This document shows positions 39,378 to 52,604 of a stretch of 64,000 nucleotides of DNA, one piece after another; the stretch's first letter is position 1, and each line of letters opens with the position of its first letter. The notes below the pieces were generated by a model. That model searched no databases. It saw nothing but the letters and a program-made list of their open reading frames with translations, and was not told the DNA's origin. This DNA is from Lates calcarifer (lineage: Eukaryota; Chordata; Actinopteri; Centropomidae), in contig NC_066838.1 in NCBI RefSeq assembly GCF_001640805.2, positions 7,024,601 through 7,088,600 on the forward strand, given 5' to 3'. A program made the translations under genes and the position numbers.

Positions 39378-39408
<31 letters not shown>

Positions 39409-40567
39409 ATATGTATATGTACCCTCTTCAATATGGACTCAAGCTTGAATTTCACTTCACCATTAAAAAAAGTGATTATGAAAAGGATTACAAAAAGGAT
39501 TAAGAGGCTTAGGGATTTGTCATTATGGGGATGGAAAAACTACAGTCACTGATCACGACAGAAATCTTAAAAATCATGTTGACCAAACAGGTTATTTTCT
39601 TTGCTTGTTTTCGTGCAGCTCATAGCATCACAAAAGTTTCTGGTACTGGTGTGAGAGATGAACTAGCAGGGGCAGTACTGGTGGAGCCGGTCCCTTTAAT
39701 CTGTAGGAAATCATCCCTGTAATCTCCCTTTTATCAGCCGGAACTGCCGGCGTGGGACATGCTGCTCTCGCTCTTCAGAGATTACACCTAAAACCGCTCA
39801 TTCAAGCAATCCTGTCCTAATGATCTTGTCATCAGGTTTACACAGCAGAAGAAAAAGAGAGAAACAATTTTTTCTCCAGTCTCAAAATCTGCGAAGCTGA
39901 AATTCTCTTCATGCAGAATGTTTTACTTCTAACAGGTTCATGGTTTTCAAAACTATCACACTTTAGGAAGAAGCTCTAAAGCTACATATCCAGGCCAAAG
40001 TGAGCCAGACCACATGGCTAGGTAATGTAGCTCACATGCTAATTCTAACACCTTGTTTTCAGTTCAATGCAATGAAACATCTCGTATTTGTTCAGCAAAT
40101 TAAACAGATCTGACATATTTTGTCATTTATCATGAAAAACAACAAACAACAATATAATATCCTCTCTAAAACAGGAAGTGGCTAACATGAACACAGTTGT
40201 GTCTGTCTGAATCTACTGTAACTGAGCATCGTTCCTCTCAGCTGAACAAGATCACAAACCTCTGAACTGCTGGCCCTGAAGCCGTACAGGGGATTATGTA
40301 GTGTGTGGAACAATGCTGTGGATATGTGAGGGAAATGTGTGGGCTGGATGGTGACAAATAAAAGTGGAGGAAGACAGGCAGAGAGGAATGAAGCAAGGCA
40401 AAGATGGTGAAGGATGTGGGCAGGTTGAGTGCAATCCTCCAGAGCAGGAAGCAAGAATGTGCTCACCCTCTCCCAAAAGCCTGAGGAGAGAAGGCAAGAA
40501 GCAAACACCTGTGTAAAGAATGAACACTATGAGTCATTTCAGAATAGAGATTTAGCTCTCTCTGTAT

Positions 40568-40619
<52 letters not shown>

Positions 40620-43600
40620 ATGACACATTGAGTGAAAACAGTGCTGCTAATGAGGATTTGGGAATTCAATCACAGGCTCTGGCTCCAAGACTTGGCACTG
40701 CCATTTTAAATGACACACCGCTACTGCATAACACAAAAGGCAAACCTACTAAAAACCAGCAGATTGGAAGGAGAGATCCAACCATGACAGAGACAACACA
40801 TAAAGAAACACAACCTCCTGACATGTATGATCTGTATGAATTTCAGGACTCTCTTAAAGGACAATTTCTGTCCTATTTCTGTAGCTCTGGCCATCACCTT
40901 CGTTAGTTTTGATAACATTGTACTCAACTAGCCCCTAGTGTGTGTGTGTGTCCTGGCATCATCATCAAGAGCGAAGCATTTTTTTTCCTGAAGACAAATC
41001 CCTTTAAATCTTTAAAAAATGCAGAAAGTTTATCACAGTTCTGAAGGTATTTCCAGAATCCTCAAAGACTCTTCAGACCATCTGGATAAATAAACAGTCC
41101 AGTTCCTGGATGAAAATGACTCTGTGCCCACTTCCCAAGATGCAACGCCATCCTCTAATCCAACCAAAGATGGCAGCCACAAATGGCACAGTATCTGTGA
41201 TATGTGAACCAAAATGAAAAAGTTTTATCATCAGTTATATTTGTCTACAGTAATAATATTAATTACTTATTAATCACTTTTACTGTGAAGCTGATTGAAT
41301 ATTTCTTCATCTAAAGGAACAAACTGTGGTTAGTCAGTCACACAGATACTGGAACATGGAGACAGAGCTGTAAAGTCCAATTGGGCAGGACTGAAAAGTC
41401 TAGTTTATTATTAGGGTTTTCAGGCTGTTCTTGTCAGACAGTGTCTTTGATGGCAAAGATCAAGACCACCGACATCGTATGATTTAGAGATCTGTCCTCT
41501 CATACAGACATTGTTCAGATCATGAGGAGGTAAAGTGTTAGACCACAGGGTCCCGGTAAAGTCTGTCAAAATTGTAAGCCATAAACAAATAACTGAATAT
41601 TCTTATCTTTCTATCATCCAATATATCTTTAGTATTTGATAAAAAAGCAGAGCTGATGATTTGGAATTTTAAAAAAAAATGCAGTTTAAGGGTGTGGTCC
41701 TATCATATTAATTTTAAATCATATATGCTTTTGCTTGTGTGATCATCATAGCTCTACAAACCGAACAACTCTTATTTTGGTATATTTCTTTGTAGGGCTG
41801 TGTGATATGACAATACATATTAGATGATGAAATAAGAATATCATTTCATATGATCTATTGTTTGTTTCATAGTGTCGCAAAATACACTGTTTACGGAATG
41901 GAGTGGATATGTTTGGATGACAGTTTGCAATCTTACCTGCCAACACATTGGCACAGGCAGAAACATGAATACTCAGTGAAGGTGAGACAGAACTGGGCAG
42001 CTCTGAACAGGAGAAGGATCAACCAGACAAATCGAGGACCTTATTCCTAAATGAGGAATGACAGTCTGACACAGACCAGATATATATTGCTAATGATAGG
42101 ATATGAGATTTTGGTCATATCACCTTATTTCTTTGATTGTCACAAAAACCAGTAACTGCCTCTAGCAGCTGCTAAAGGCAGCAAAACAGATAACAACAGA
42201 CAACAATCTCTCCCAAAAAATAGGTTCATACAGAGACAATATCACACTGAATAAGGAAGTGGAACTGTAATTAACATGGTAAGTTCAGTGTTAAGATAAC
42301 AACAGAACTGATGACCAAACCTACAGAATAAGACCCAAGTTGTAATGAAGTGGAATTATCCTTTAAGAACAACAGTGTTGTAAATGAGAGCACAGAGAAC
42401 TGGGTCTGGTGTCTGAGGTTATATAAGCAGAATCAGGGCCAGTGTATAAGCAGTGGTAGATGGTGGATGGAAAGAGGAATGAGAGGAGTTTGAGAATAAC
42501 AGAGAGAGGCAGAGTAGATGTAGTTAGAGGGGAAGTGAAGGAGCAGAGAGACAGAGGAGGGTAGAGACTGAGAAAACCAGAGAGAGAGAGAGAGAGAAGT
42601 ATAGTTAAGCAAAGAGGTGAGAGGCCAAGAAAAAGAGAAGTATGTGTGAGAGAGTGGGAGAAGACAGCACAGAAGTGAAAGAGAGAGACAGAGAGAAAAA
42701 GTGTGATACAGAGGGAGGAGGGGGTGGTAGCTGTGGCTGTGTTAGTGCTTGTGAACGCTGTACCATCTTAGCAGCAGCAGCACGAGTAATGCCCTACTCT
42801 AATCCTTGCATTAAAACCTCTGCCGATTCACTAAGGCAGATTACTGACATTTTCCCACTTTCCCCTCCCGCCCTGTTGCTGAACGATGACCAGGGCACGC
42901 CCCTAACTTTTGTCATGTGCAAAGAAAATGTCCTGTTTGTGTTTTTTTTCCATCAATATCTTCTCAGCTATCAATAAACAAAGCTGCTGAACTGTGAACG
43001 GGAAAAAAAAGGGGGGTGGGCAGAAGAATACTGGCGCCCACGCTGAGTTTTTACATACTGCACGCCTCTCATATCTGCCCTGGGGGTCCCCGGTCCGCTC
43101 TCCTGGCATTCAAACCACAGTTCAACTCCTGCCTCTCCATCTAAATATAGAGCCGATATCATTGTAGAAAGAATTACCACGTCCTTCAGAGTCATTAGAA
43201 ACCATTATCAGGAGCCTCTGTGGCCCTGTGCTCAGAGTGTAGGTATGTTGGAGAAACTCTTTTCTAACTGTTGCCATCTGTAACTCTATCAGACTCCAAA
43301 GCTTTTATCAAAAAGGGAAGATATCATAAAAGCATTGTAGCATACTAGCATCTGATTTCAGAGCATGTTTATCCAGCTGATACTCTCCTTTTTATTTCAG
43401 AATTGGACAGTTAGTTGCTCATCTCTCAGGCAGATGCACTTCCATCCATTTCACAGCGAGTTAGAATGTTTCTCCTTTAGCTCATGTGAAAGCTGCTGCT
43501 TCTGTGCTGGTGTGTAAACAGTGATGGATGTTTACAACAGTTTGAGTAATAATTTTACACCATTGTTTTTTTGTGCGTGTGTGTGTGTGTGTCTGGTGTA

Positions 43601-46600
43601 TCCACTTTATCAGTTTTTGTTCAACAGGAAAACTGCAGTGGTTGAGAGGGGGTAGGAGGATGGGACGTCAGCATACCCCAGGATAACTCTGCTTTGGACT
43701 GACACAGTTTGCTCTTTGATATAATCTCAACAAGCTCACAGTCCAAAATCAGATTATCAATGCTCCAGTGATTCCATTATCATTGCATCCCCCCCGTGTG
43801 TCCTTTCTTACCTCGGCAGGAACTTGAGTTGGGCGTTAAAGCTTGATTGAGCCTGGATGAAGCCGGTCTTTGGTAAGATCTCCATGTGTCTCCTCATTTC
43901 CGGACACACCTCAAAGGTCACCTTCAGGGCTGTGCTGGCACTGTCAAACAACGGACATGGTTTCATTAGCATAATGCTAACACACCGGGTGCATTCATCT
44001 AAGGCAGATTGATACAGTTATAAATAATGAACTCACAGTAGCACAGGAATATTTTCACTGTTAATATTAACAATCCAAATTTATATCAGACAATTCTGTA
44101 AAACTTTGCATTATGTTCAACAACATTATTTTACACACAGGGAAATTACAGTGTGGTTAAGATTATAGACAGATAACAGTTAGACAGTTAAGTTTATATA
44201 AGGTTATGGATAGGGACATAAACTCTCTGTCCGTCCTCTAAGTCAACCTCCACACACACTCTCCCTAACCCTCTATGCCAAGGGTAACATTCTTCCTGCC
44301 TTGCGCTGATGTCTGACGTAGATCGTGCGCTGCAGTATTGTTGGACACTGAGCTGACCCAATCAGATTGAAGATTCTTCACAGCAAGTGTGCTGTATATA
44401 ACATAATATCATCTGGTGACCTACAGTTTTTGGGGTCCTCTTTGGGGTTCTCTTTTAGCTCCATGATACAGGAGAATAACTGGAGTATGTTATTGGTACG
44501 GCTACTGCCACTGACACTTCTTATCCATTGAGGACTCAGCAAGGACAGAGGAAAGACTTTTGTTTGAGTGACACCTACAGAAATTGCCTTGTATGGAGTG
44601 ATGTATCATTTAGGTGACCCATTTTCCAGGAGCTCCAACAGATGGTTGTGCCTGTGGCTACAAGCTTCAGTTATTGCTGAGGTTTGTGATATAAATGGCT
44701 CGTCACCTTGGGAATTCTCTGACACATCAAACCACAGCCCACATTCACACACCTTCATAAAACAATGACAGTACAGACACGCTCTCTGTTAGCCGGAGGT
44801 GATGTGAATATACTGTGATAACATTTTGTTTTGTCTGCTTTCATCTTCAAAGATACAGAGGTAAGTGATGAGCAAGCTGAGGCCAAACAGACTGAGGGAG
44901 CCTTCATGTTTCCATTCCCCTCTCAAATCAAACGTCCTACTTTGAGCGAGGTCAAACAGATGGTTGTTTCCCCGAGGCAAGGACGCTCAGGGACACTTGG
45001 GGGATATTAAGTGCTATCTTTATTCCAGCCAAATGATAACCTTCAAATCACTCTTTGAGGAATATTCATGAATATATAATCATTTAGGGTAATTAGGCAT
45101 TTTACTTAACAGGGGCATTTAGCTGATCCTGTCGTCTTTTACTGGCTGCCTGGGACCAGTTTATTTTTGAACCAATGTTTCATCATTTAAAGGTGAGTTT
45201 ATGACATTATTCCTCTGTTATACCGAATATGTAACCTTCACATTATGTCTTTATTTTTGTTTCATTTGATCATAGATTTACAGTTTCTGAAATCATTCCC
45301 TGAGAAGATTTCCTTGTAGTTCATGTGTCGTCTTTCTAAACTTACATTACTGGCATTTAATGACATGATAAGTATTATAGACTGACAGCTTGTTCTCATA
45401 CCTTTGTTTACCTTTGGTGTGAGGTCTGTTTTTCTTGGTCTGGTTCAGGGAAATTTTTTATGCTACAGCGTAAAATAATACTTAAATAATAACTAAATTA
45501 TGACAGCAGTTTGGGACAGTGGCCTCATGCACAGAGTCAGGTCTATAGAGAATGGATTTCCCAGCTTGGTGTGTTGAGAGTGTTCTACCAAGAAGAAAAA
45601 CACTTCGAGTCCCTCAAAACCACATATGTTAGGAAGAATATAAGGATACACGGACTGGAGGAGCCGGGGATCAAACCTGAGCATAGCAAAGGTCTGAGTA
45701 GATTTTAACAAAGAAGACAGCTGTTCCTAAAGCCATGTCTTTTGTTAACCATCGTCACGACGGTTAGATAACCTTAATCATTTATTATTGTAACCATGAC
45801 AATGAAAGTCGAAGCAGCCATTTTAATTAAAATCATGATGTTGTTGGGTGACAAGTGATTTAACTGGCCTTCACAGAGATTTGACCTCAACCTCATCTAA
45901 GAACACCTTAAAGATGAAGTGAAACCTGACTGAGATCCAGCTCTTGTCTGACCTCTCTGATGCTCCTGTGGCTGAATCAGAGCAAATCACTGCAGCTAGG
46001 TTTCTAACTCTTGTGGGAAGACCTCTAAAAGAGCAGAGGCTGTTGCAGCAGCAGATAGGTGCTCATGGGTACAATCTTTGAGGATCCACATTCTTTTGTC
46101 CATGTAGCTTATGTCTTGATAAGACATTAAAAACTATGTGAAAGACAGTAAACTTTGTATTTCCCCTGGCTTTGGTTTAATTTGCCATTTTTGCAGCCCA
46201 CAACCTTCACCCACATCTCTCACTCGTCCATGTGCTGCTGGTAAAAACCAACTTCCACACTGGGATTGTACACCCTTTATACCTCTGTTGTTTATTTCCA
46301 GTAAAAAAAATCTCTGGAACTCGAGTCCCTTCCTGAGCTGGTGTGAGGCAGTTTACTGTAACAGACATTCATCTAGCGGGAACCTTTGCTGCATGTCACA
46401 GCCTTGTCTCTTCCCATGTTTCCTGTCCTGTATCACTACGCTGTCGACCAACAAATAAAGGCAAAATGCCCAAAATAATAAAAGAGAAAAAAGTAACTAT
46501 GGGTAACAAGGAAAACCAGCAGAAACAACTCAGCCTTTTACTTTCAAGCTGACACACTGATCAGAGCAAAACTGATAATGACACATAATAATCATGGTGT

Positions 46601-49600
46601 TTTAGTGGAAACTGTTTCAGGTTATGTTGCAGAGAAACTGCTCATGTTGAGTCCTCATGCAGAGCTAAATAACTGAGCGCCCCCAGCTACAGCAGAGCCT
46701 CTGCCCTTTCTTGAAAGGGCCAGGTGGCTGTGCCTGCTTACTCCACATGTACTCCAAAGCCTCGTGGGACACCAAGCCTTCATGGCAAGAGTTCTAGGCG
46801 ATGCAGAATGCAGCACTGTCGACTTTATACTAAATAAAACATTTCAAAATAACCAGCAGGAAGGTTTTTTTCCTCTTCATCATCTAGGTTTCTATTCCTC
46901 AAGCCAAAGAACACAGGACACAGGCTGGACGAAGACGAGGTGCAGTGGGAATATTAGAAATGCAGTAAACAGAGAAATTGAGGACAGCAGGCTTTGTGAA
47001 GATGGTTGGTTGTGTTTGTTTGTGGCCTGAGTTTGGACAGGAATGCTCAAGTACCCAGCCTGTGCCAGTGGAGGAGGGTCTGAAAGTCCAGGCCGAGTGT
47101 TTGAAATAAAAAAATAAAAACACTGTTCCCAAAAAGAAAAACTCTGCCAACTGAGTTCAGAATATTCCAATTACTGGCTCATGAACAAAAGTCAAACACT
47201 GCGTATTTTAAAGCCTCTTAAATATTCTTTCAATTTGTAGGAGTAATATTCAAATCACTGGCTCACAGACAACAGAGACATAATCAATTATGCGTGTGCT
47301 GCTCTCTTAAAAAAATCTGTCACTAACTGAGGAGGGCTTGTGGGATATCTACTCATCTACTCAAAGGAAAAAGTGACAAATTGTATGATGAAAGCAGCAG
47401 CTCTCTTATTGTTTCCCCAAAAAGCCTGCCAAGTTATTTGTCAAATTACTGTCTTGGAGGCAGAGTGACATACTGCATGGTTTTCTGGTTCAAGCTTCAG
47501 CTCTTTTCATTTTTCTTTTTTTAACTTTAAAAGCTGCTGTTCACACTGATGCTGTCATCGTCACGTTGTCACATGTGCCGGTTTGCCAGCGCACCAGATG
47601 GCAGTTGTCACAAACACCCCACCCCCACATATGCACTCCCTCCCCCACATGATGTGACACAATGACTGGTGAGGTGCTGGACAACACGCCTGTAAATGTT
47701 GCTGTCCCCAGTGTACTCTTTAACCTCCTGTGAGCAAGATAATGTATCACATCCATAATCAAAAAGGATTTACTTTTTCCTCTCTGCTATTGTATGGACC
47801 AAAGAGGATTGTGGGGATGTGAGCTTACCTCCTGGTCCCTCACATTGTCCTTTGTTTAGGAACAGTTATCAGCTAATACATCTCTGTTTTATTGTGTGCA
47901 CACATTTGTTGAATATCTTAATACGACGCTTAGTTCTGAACGGAGTTAGGCGGAGAGTGTTATGTTGGGCTAGCTGAAAAGTAAGCTGGCCTTGTCAATT
48001 TTAAGGGATTTCCATGAGCCGTTTTTCTGTGAAAATGCCTGCCTTGGCAGAGACAGAGTATGTAAGGGAGTTAGTATTGCATTCAGCAGATAAGCCAGCG
48101 TGCCACGTCAGCAGTCCATGCTACTTTCCAAACTCTGCTCCAAGGACGTTTCTGAGCATGACAACAAATAAAATGGAAATATGACATGCACCACTCATTT
48201 CTGCAGAGGCTTTATATAATAACGCTTTAAGATAGAGTTTATTATAATAACTAAACTAATGCTGTATTAGCCGTAATGGCTTCTCATTTCAGGAGTTTCT
48301 CTAAGGAGCACAGAAATGAGCTTTATGTATGTATGTTAATTCTCAGCAGTGTAATCATCTCAGGTATTTTGGGTTACATTTTTTCGTGACATGAGGATGA
48401 AGATGTTTCATATTTTAACTTCTTCTTTTAACTTTGACTTCACACCAAGGTACTGAGGTGTTACTGTTGAAGCCAGTCTGCATGTCTAGCATTATTTAGA
48501 AAAGAAATACTGAATGTGAGGGAGGGAAGTATTGGTATTTTCTGTCCATTAAATGTCACTGTGCTGTCAAAGAAGCACCAACAGGTACTCTGACATCACA
48601 GATTGGGGTGGAGCCAAAGTCTTTACTTTTTTTGTTTGTTTGTTTGTTAAATGTTGAGATATTACACAGCTTATTATGTTTCAGTTTAGAGAGGGTGAAC
48701 TAACAACATGTTTAATTTGGTTGTGATGGACAACTGTGTTCACTTACAGTAACTGTAAAAATAAAGTATCATGACAAATGATATACAAATTTACAAAAAG
48801 ATACAACACTTATGAGTAAAATATATTAGACAACTTTAACCTTTGACAAACTCAAGTACTGTTACCGTCACATATGTATACTACTAGTATGTGTACTGGT
48901 ATATTGGACCTTTCTTGAAATTAAGTTTACATCTGTTGATAAAAAAACATAATGCAGTACACTTGATACAAGCACTCTGTGAAGTTCACATCCTGTAGTT
49001 TCTGGCTTTTCCACCCGAGACGTGTTAGTTCCAGAGTTGTCAGTTGACGGTAATGTTTGTCTGTGTGTCGTCTAATGAGCTTGGACTAGTGACTACCGTT
49101 CCTCTTTGCCAAAGCAATTTGCTTTTTGGCATGTGAAGTCATGACTTTCCATCTTCACCACATTATACATTCTTTGCGCCAAGAATCCTCCACCAATAAC
49201 ACAGCAGCTATTCAAAAGGCTGTCATCTGCCTCATGCTGCCTTGACAAACCATATATATATATAATGGTGATTATCATAATAACACATTTAACTGGTATG
49301 GGAAAAAATACAGTTTTGCAGCTATGTAGGAAAACAGTTTTCCTACATAGCTGCAACCACAATTGCATGTACTCAAACTTTACATGAAAACACAGCTCAC
49401 CTTGAACTGACATTAACACTGAAACTGATTACAGAGATCTAATTTTATCTAATGGACACCATAGTTTCCTAATAATGTCCTTGAAAGTAACAATTATATA
49501 ACAGTTATTTCTTACGCAGTCTGCTAAAACACAGCTGAACATGACAAATATAAAGTACATTTTTAAACAGCCACTTATAAAAGACTGACTCATTCTTACA

Positions 49601-52521
49601 AACTCAAATAAATGAGGTAGCACTCACTAAGGGTACAGATTCCAATTTCTTTATAATTAGCGCCAAATTACAAACTCTCATCCAAGAAACTTCCTAAAAC
49701 TAACAAAGACTTTTAATTAATTTTTAGGAAGTGATTAGGAAACCAAGAGACCCGTAAAATAAAGGGCTACCCTGAGGCCTCACGTTCTGTGTCAGTTGGC
49801 CTTTAACATTACAGATGCCTGATATCTTAATTACCATCACAGGGACTTTAACTTGAAAACTACTGCAGCTTTAATAAGGCTTTATACAGCTTCTTAGCTG
49901 TTTTTGTCCTTGAACCTAATGTTGTCTCTCAGGTCTAAGTCAGTCACACATAGTATTGTTATGTGGATTCACACTAACCCTTAGGTCCCTCTCTTGCAGT
50001 AACACACACTGGGTTTTCACTGGGAGCTGTGCAACACGCATAAATACATGTTTAAGTGAGACAGTGCAGACACTGGAGAACATTTCATTTTCTATTAATG
50101 ACACAGCAGTCAGCCTCCTGAGGCTCTGAAACCTACCTGCTCTGCACCATGATACTGTCTTGATAGAGGCGGTCAAACATGCAGATCTTCAGATCAATGC
50201 TTGGCTCAACCACCCACACAGGGACGCTGACTGCAGTACCCATCACCTGGACAGGTATCTGTTTGAATGTGAACAAAACCAACCAATATTTATGACTCTG
50301 TAAACTTTTAACACCATTCAGAAGATGATAAACATGTTGTGTCTTACTGGTTTGCTGGATAAGTTAGAGAATTTGATGTGGAAGTCCAGTCTGGCCTCTC
50401 CTGGAATAGTTGGCGTGAAAACAACCTCCAGTTTGATACTTTCAAATGGTCCGATCTCTCCCTCTCTAACCTGAGGCAGGTACATCAAACAGAAAGACAA
50501 ACATTCAATTTTTAAATATCTTTTTATAGTTCAGTATCTCTGAGAAATACTCTACAAGACAAATGATAAATGATCAGTTAACTCTGGGAATGAGAATCAG
50601 ATGATCCCAGTGGTAACATCAGAAAATGAACTCTACATATTTTCACTGAGCTTTATGAGCTGTCTCTGTTTGAATTTTGATGGTGATCTGGTGCACAGAG
50701 GACAGACCGTTTTAGTTCATGATATAAAACCATTTCTTTCCATGTAGGAGAAGCTGTATTCACTCAGATGTGTGACTTCAAATGGCATGCAATCAAACCA
50801 CAGCGACAGGTAGCGTGGGATGTCTACTCTGCTTCAAAGCATCAAGGTGCTGAGAGCAATAATAAAAAACAAAAGAAAGAAAGTCATTCATGCAGCAGCT
50901 GACTCAGTCCTGTGGAACCATGATAGCTTGATGGATAATCCACCATTTAAAACACCAGCCTTCAACCATACGATGTGAAAGTATCAGTCAAAATGACAAT
51001 GAACGAGCCGCAGGCGTGCAGGCACATGCAATACACACAGCCATAACAAGTGCAGAGGGAGAGGCGATGCACCATTAGCCCCCTGCCAGAGAGACGTAAT
51101 GAACCCTGAACAACTCCACAACTTCATATGGGCCATGAGGCACACACAGCATCAGTGCTAAAAAACAGAGGCAGAGACTTCTACAGACAGAAATAATTGT
51201 CTCTTCAGAGACAGAGCAGGTGTCTCTCTCTGTTCATGCAGTTTCAGAGTCAGATCCATCAAAAACTTCATCAGCTGCAGGGGTACTGATGTTGGTCCAT
51301 CAGTCACTGATCAATACCTGAGCAAGATATCTCAACAACTACCAGACAAAACTGATACGTAATTTGGTATGGATGCTTACTTATGGATAGTTTAACATGC
51401 TAATTAGCACTTAACACAACAACAACATACAGCTGAGACTGACAGGAGAGCAATCAGTTTTGTATTTATTTATAAACCAAAGTATTGGACAATAAAAAGA
51501 TTTGACCCTCTGTTGGTGTTTCAGGAAAAGTCAGGAGATGATCTAAGTCAAATAGGATTCATCCTCTGTGGACCACAAATGTCTGAATCAGATATTAAGG
51601 TCAAGATGGTGCCACTCTAATGGCAGCCTGTTGCAGCAGCTCCTGGTACTGTATCTGTCTAATGGTTATAGAGATAATTTGCACTGGACTTAAGTGTTGA
51701 TAGACCAACCAGCAGACTCACTGACAGACAATACTTCCATCCCTACAGGCACGCTGCTAGCATGACTAAAAACTAACCAATGCTATAAAGAAAATGGGGC
51801 CATCCATGGACTTTCCACCTGTCACAAAATGTCAATTTTGCACTCAAAGTTTCTGATACTCTCTTAGTCAGATCACTGTATTTAATCATTCATTTTCATG
51901 CTCCCAGCAGGATGAACCCACTTGATTTAAACAACCCTGTGGCTTCTCTATCACCAGCCATCAAAATGTCAACTCCACTGGTCTGATTCACATGAAATTT
52001 ACTGAGCACAGTCAACCTCCAGCGGCGATAAACCTTTTTGACTGTAATAGCCCCATGACCTTTTCTCCTTATAAACGTCAACATCCATTGGACCAAAGTG
52101 TCTATTGCTGACTAGTATGAAACAACAATACGACTACTACTAGCAATACTAATAGTTTAATACTAATAGTTTAACATATTAATTTAGGTAGAGGATACTG
52201 ACTAGCCAGCACTGAGTAAAGTTGTATTGTGAAAAGAGGCTTGCTGATAAATTTTTTTATAGGTTTCTATCATTATCTGTGAAATTAAGTTTTTCTTTAC
52301 TAACTTTAACCTACAGAATACTCAGATTGATTTCATCATTACAGTTGAAAACCACCAGTGTTACAATAAGACCGAATATTTGCAGTATGATTTAAAACTT
52401 ACATTTCCTAGACTTATGTCATTTGAGTCTAAGGGGCACTCCTCTGCCTGGGCTTCCACATCGGTGGTCACACGAACCTCAGGAAGAGCTTCTGGTCCTG
52501 CAGCTGAAGCCTCTGACACTG

Positions 52522-52604
<83 letters not shown>

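Larger units (their letters stand above)
37894..43811. other. cfap74 intron w10/w11 (5.9 kb)
   Basis: Holds the hexamer repeat, the (TG)23 tract, the purine-rich tract and an X-box-like site at 38,242. The non-repetitive stretches at 39,700-39,830 and 43,000-43,200 are not obviously transposon-derived. I see no exon of another gene. Confidence 0.7.
43941..50136. other. cfap74 intron w9/w10 (6.2 kb)
   Basis: Contains Tc1 relic B, two SINE fragments, the duplicated-motif block, an AT-rich stretch with the palindrome ATATTCATGAATAT (45,062-45,075) and the perfect 41-bp palindrome. No nested gene was recognised. Confidence 0.7.
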
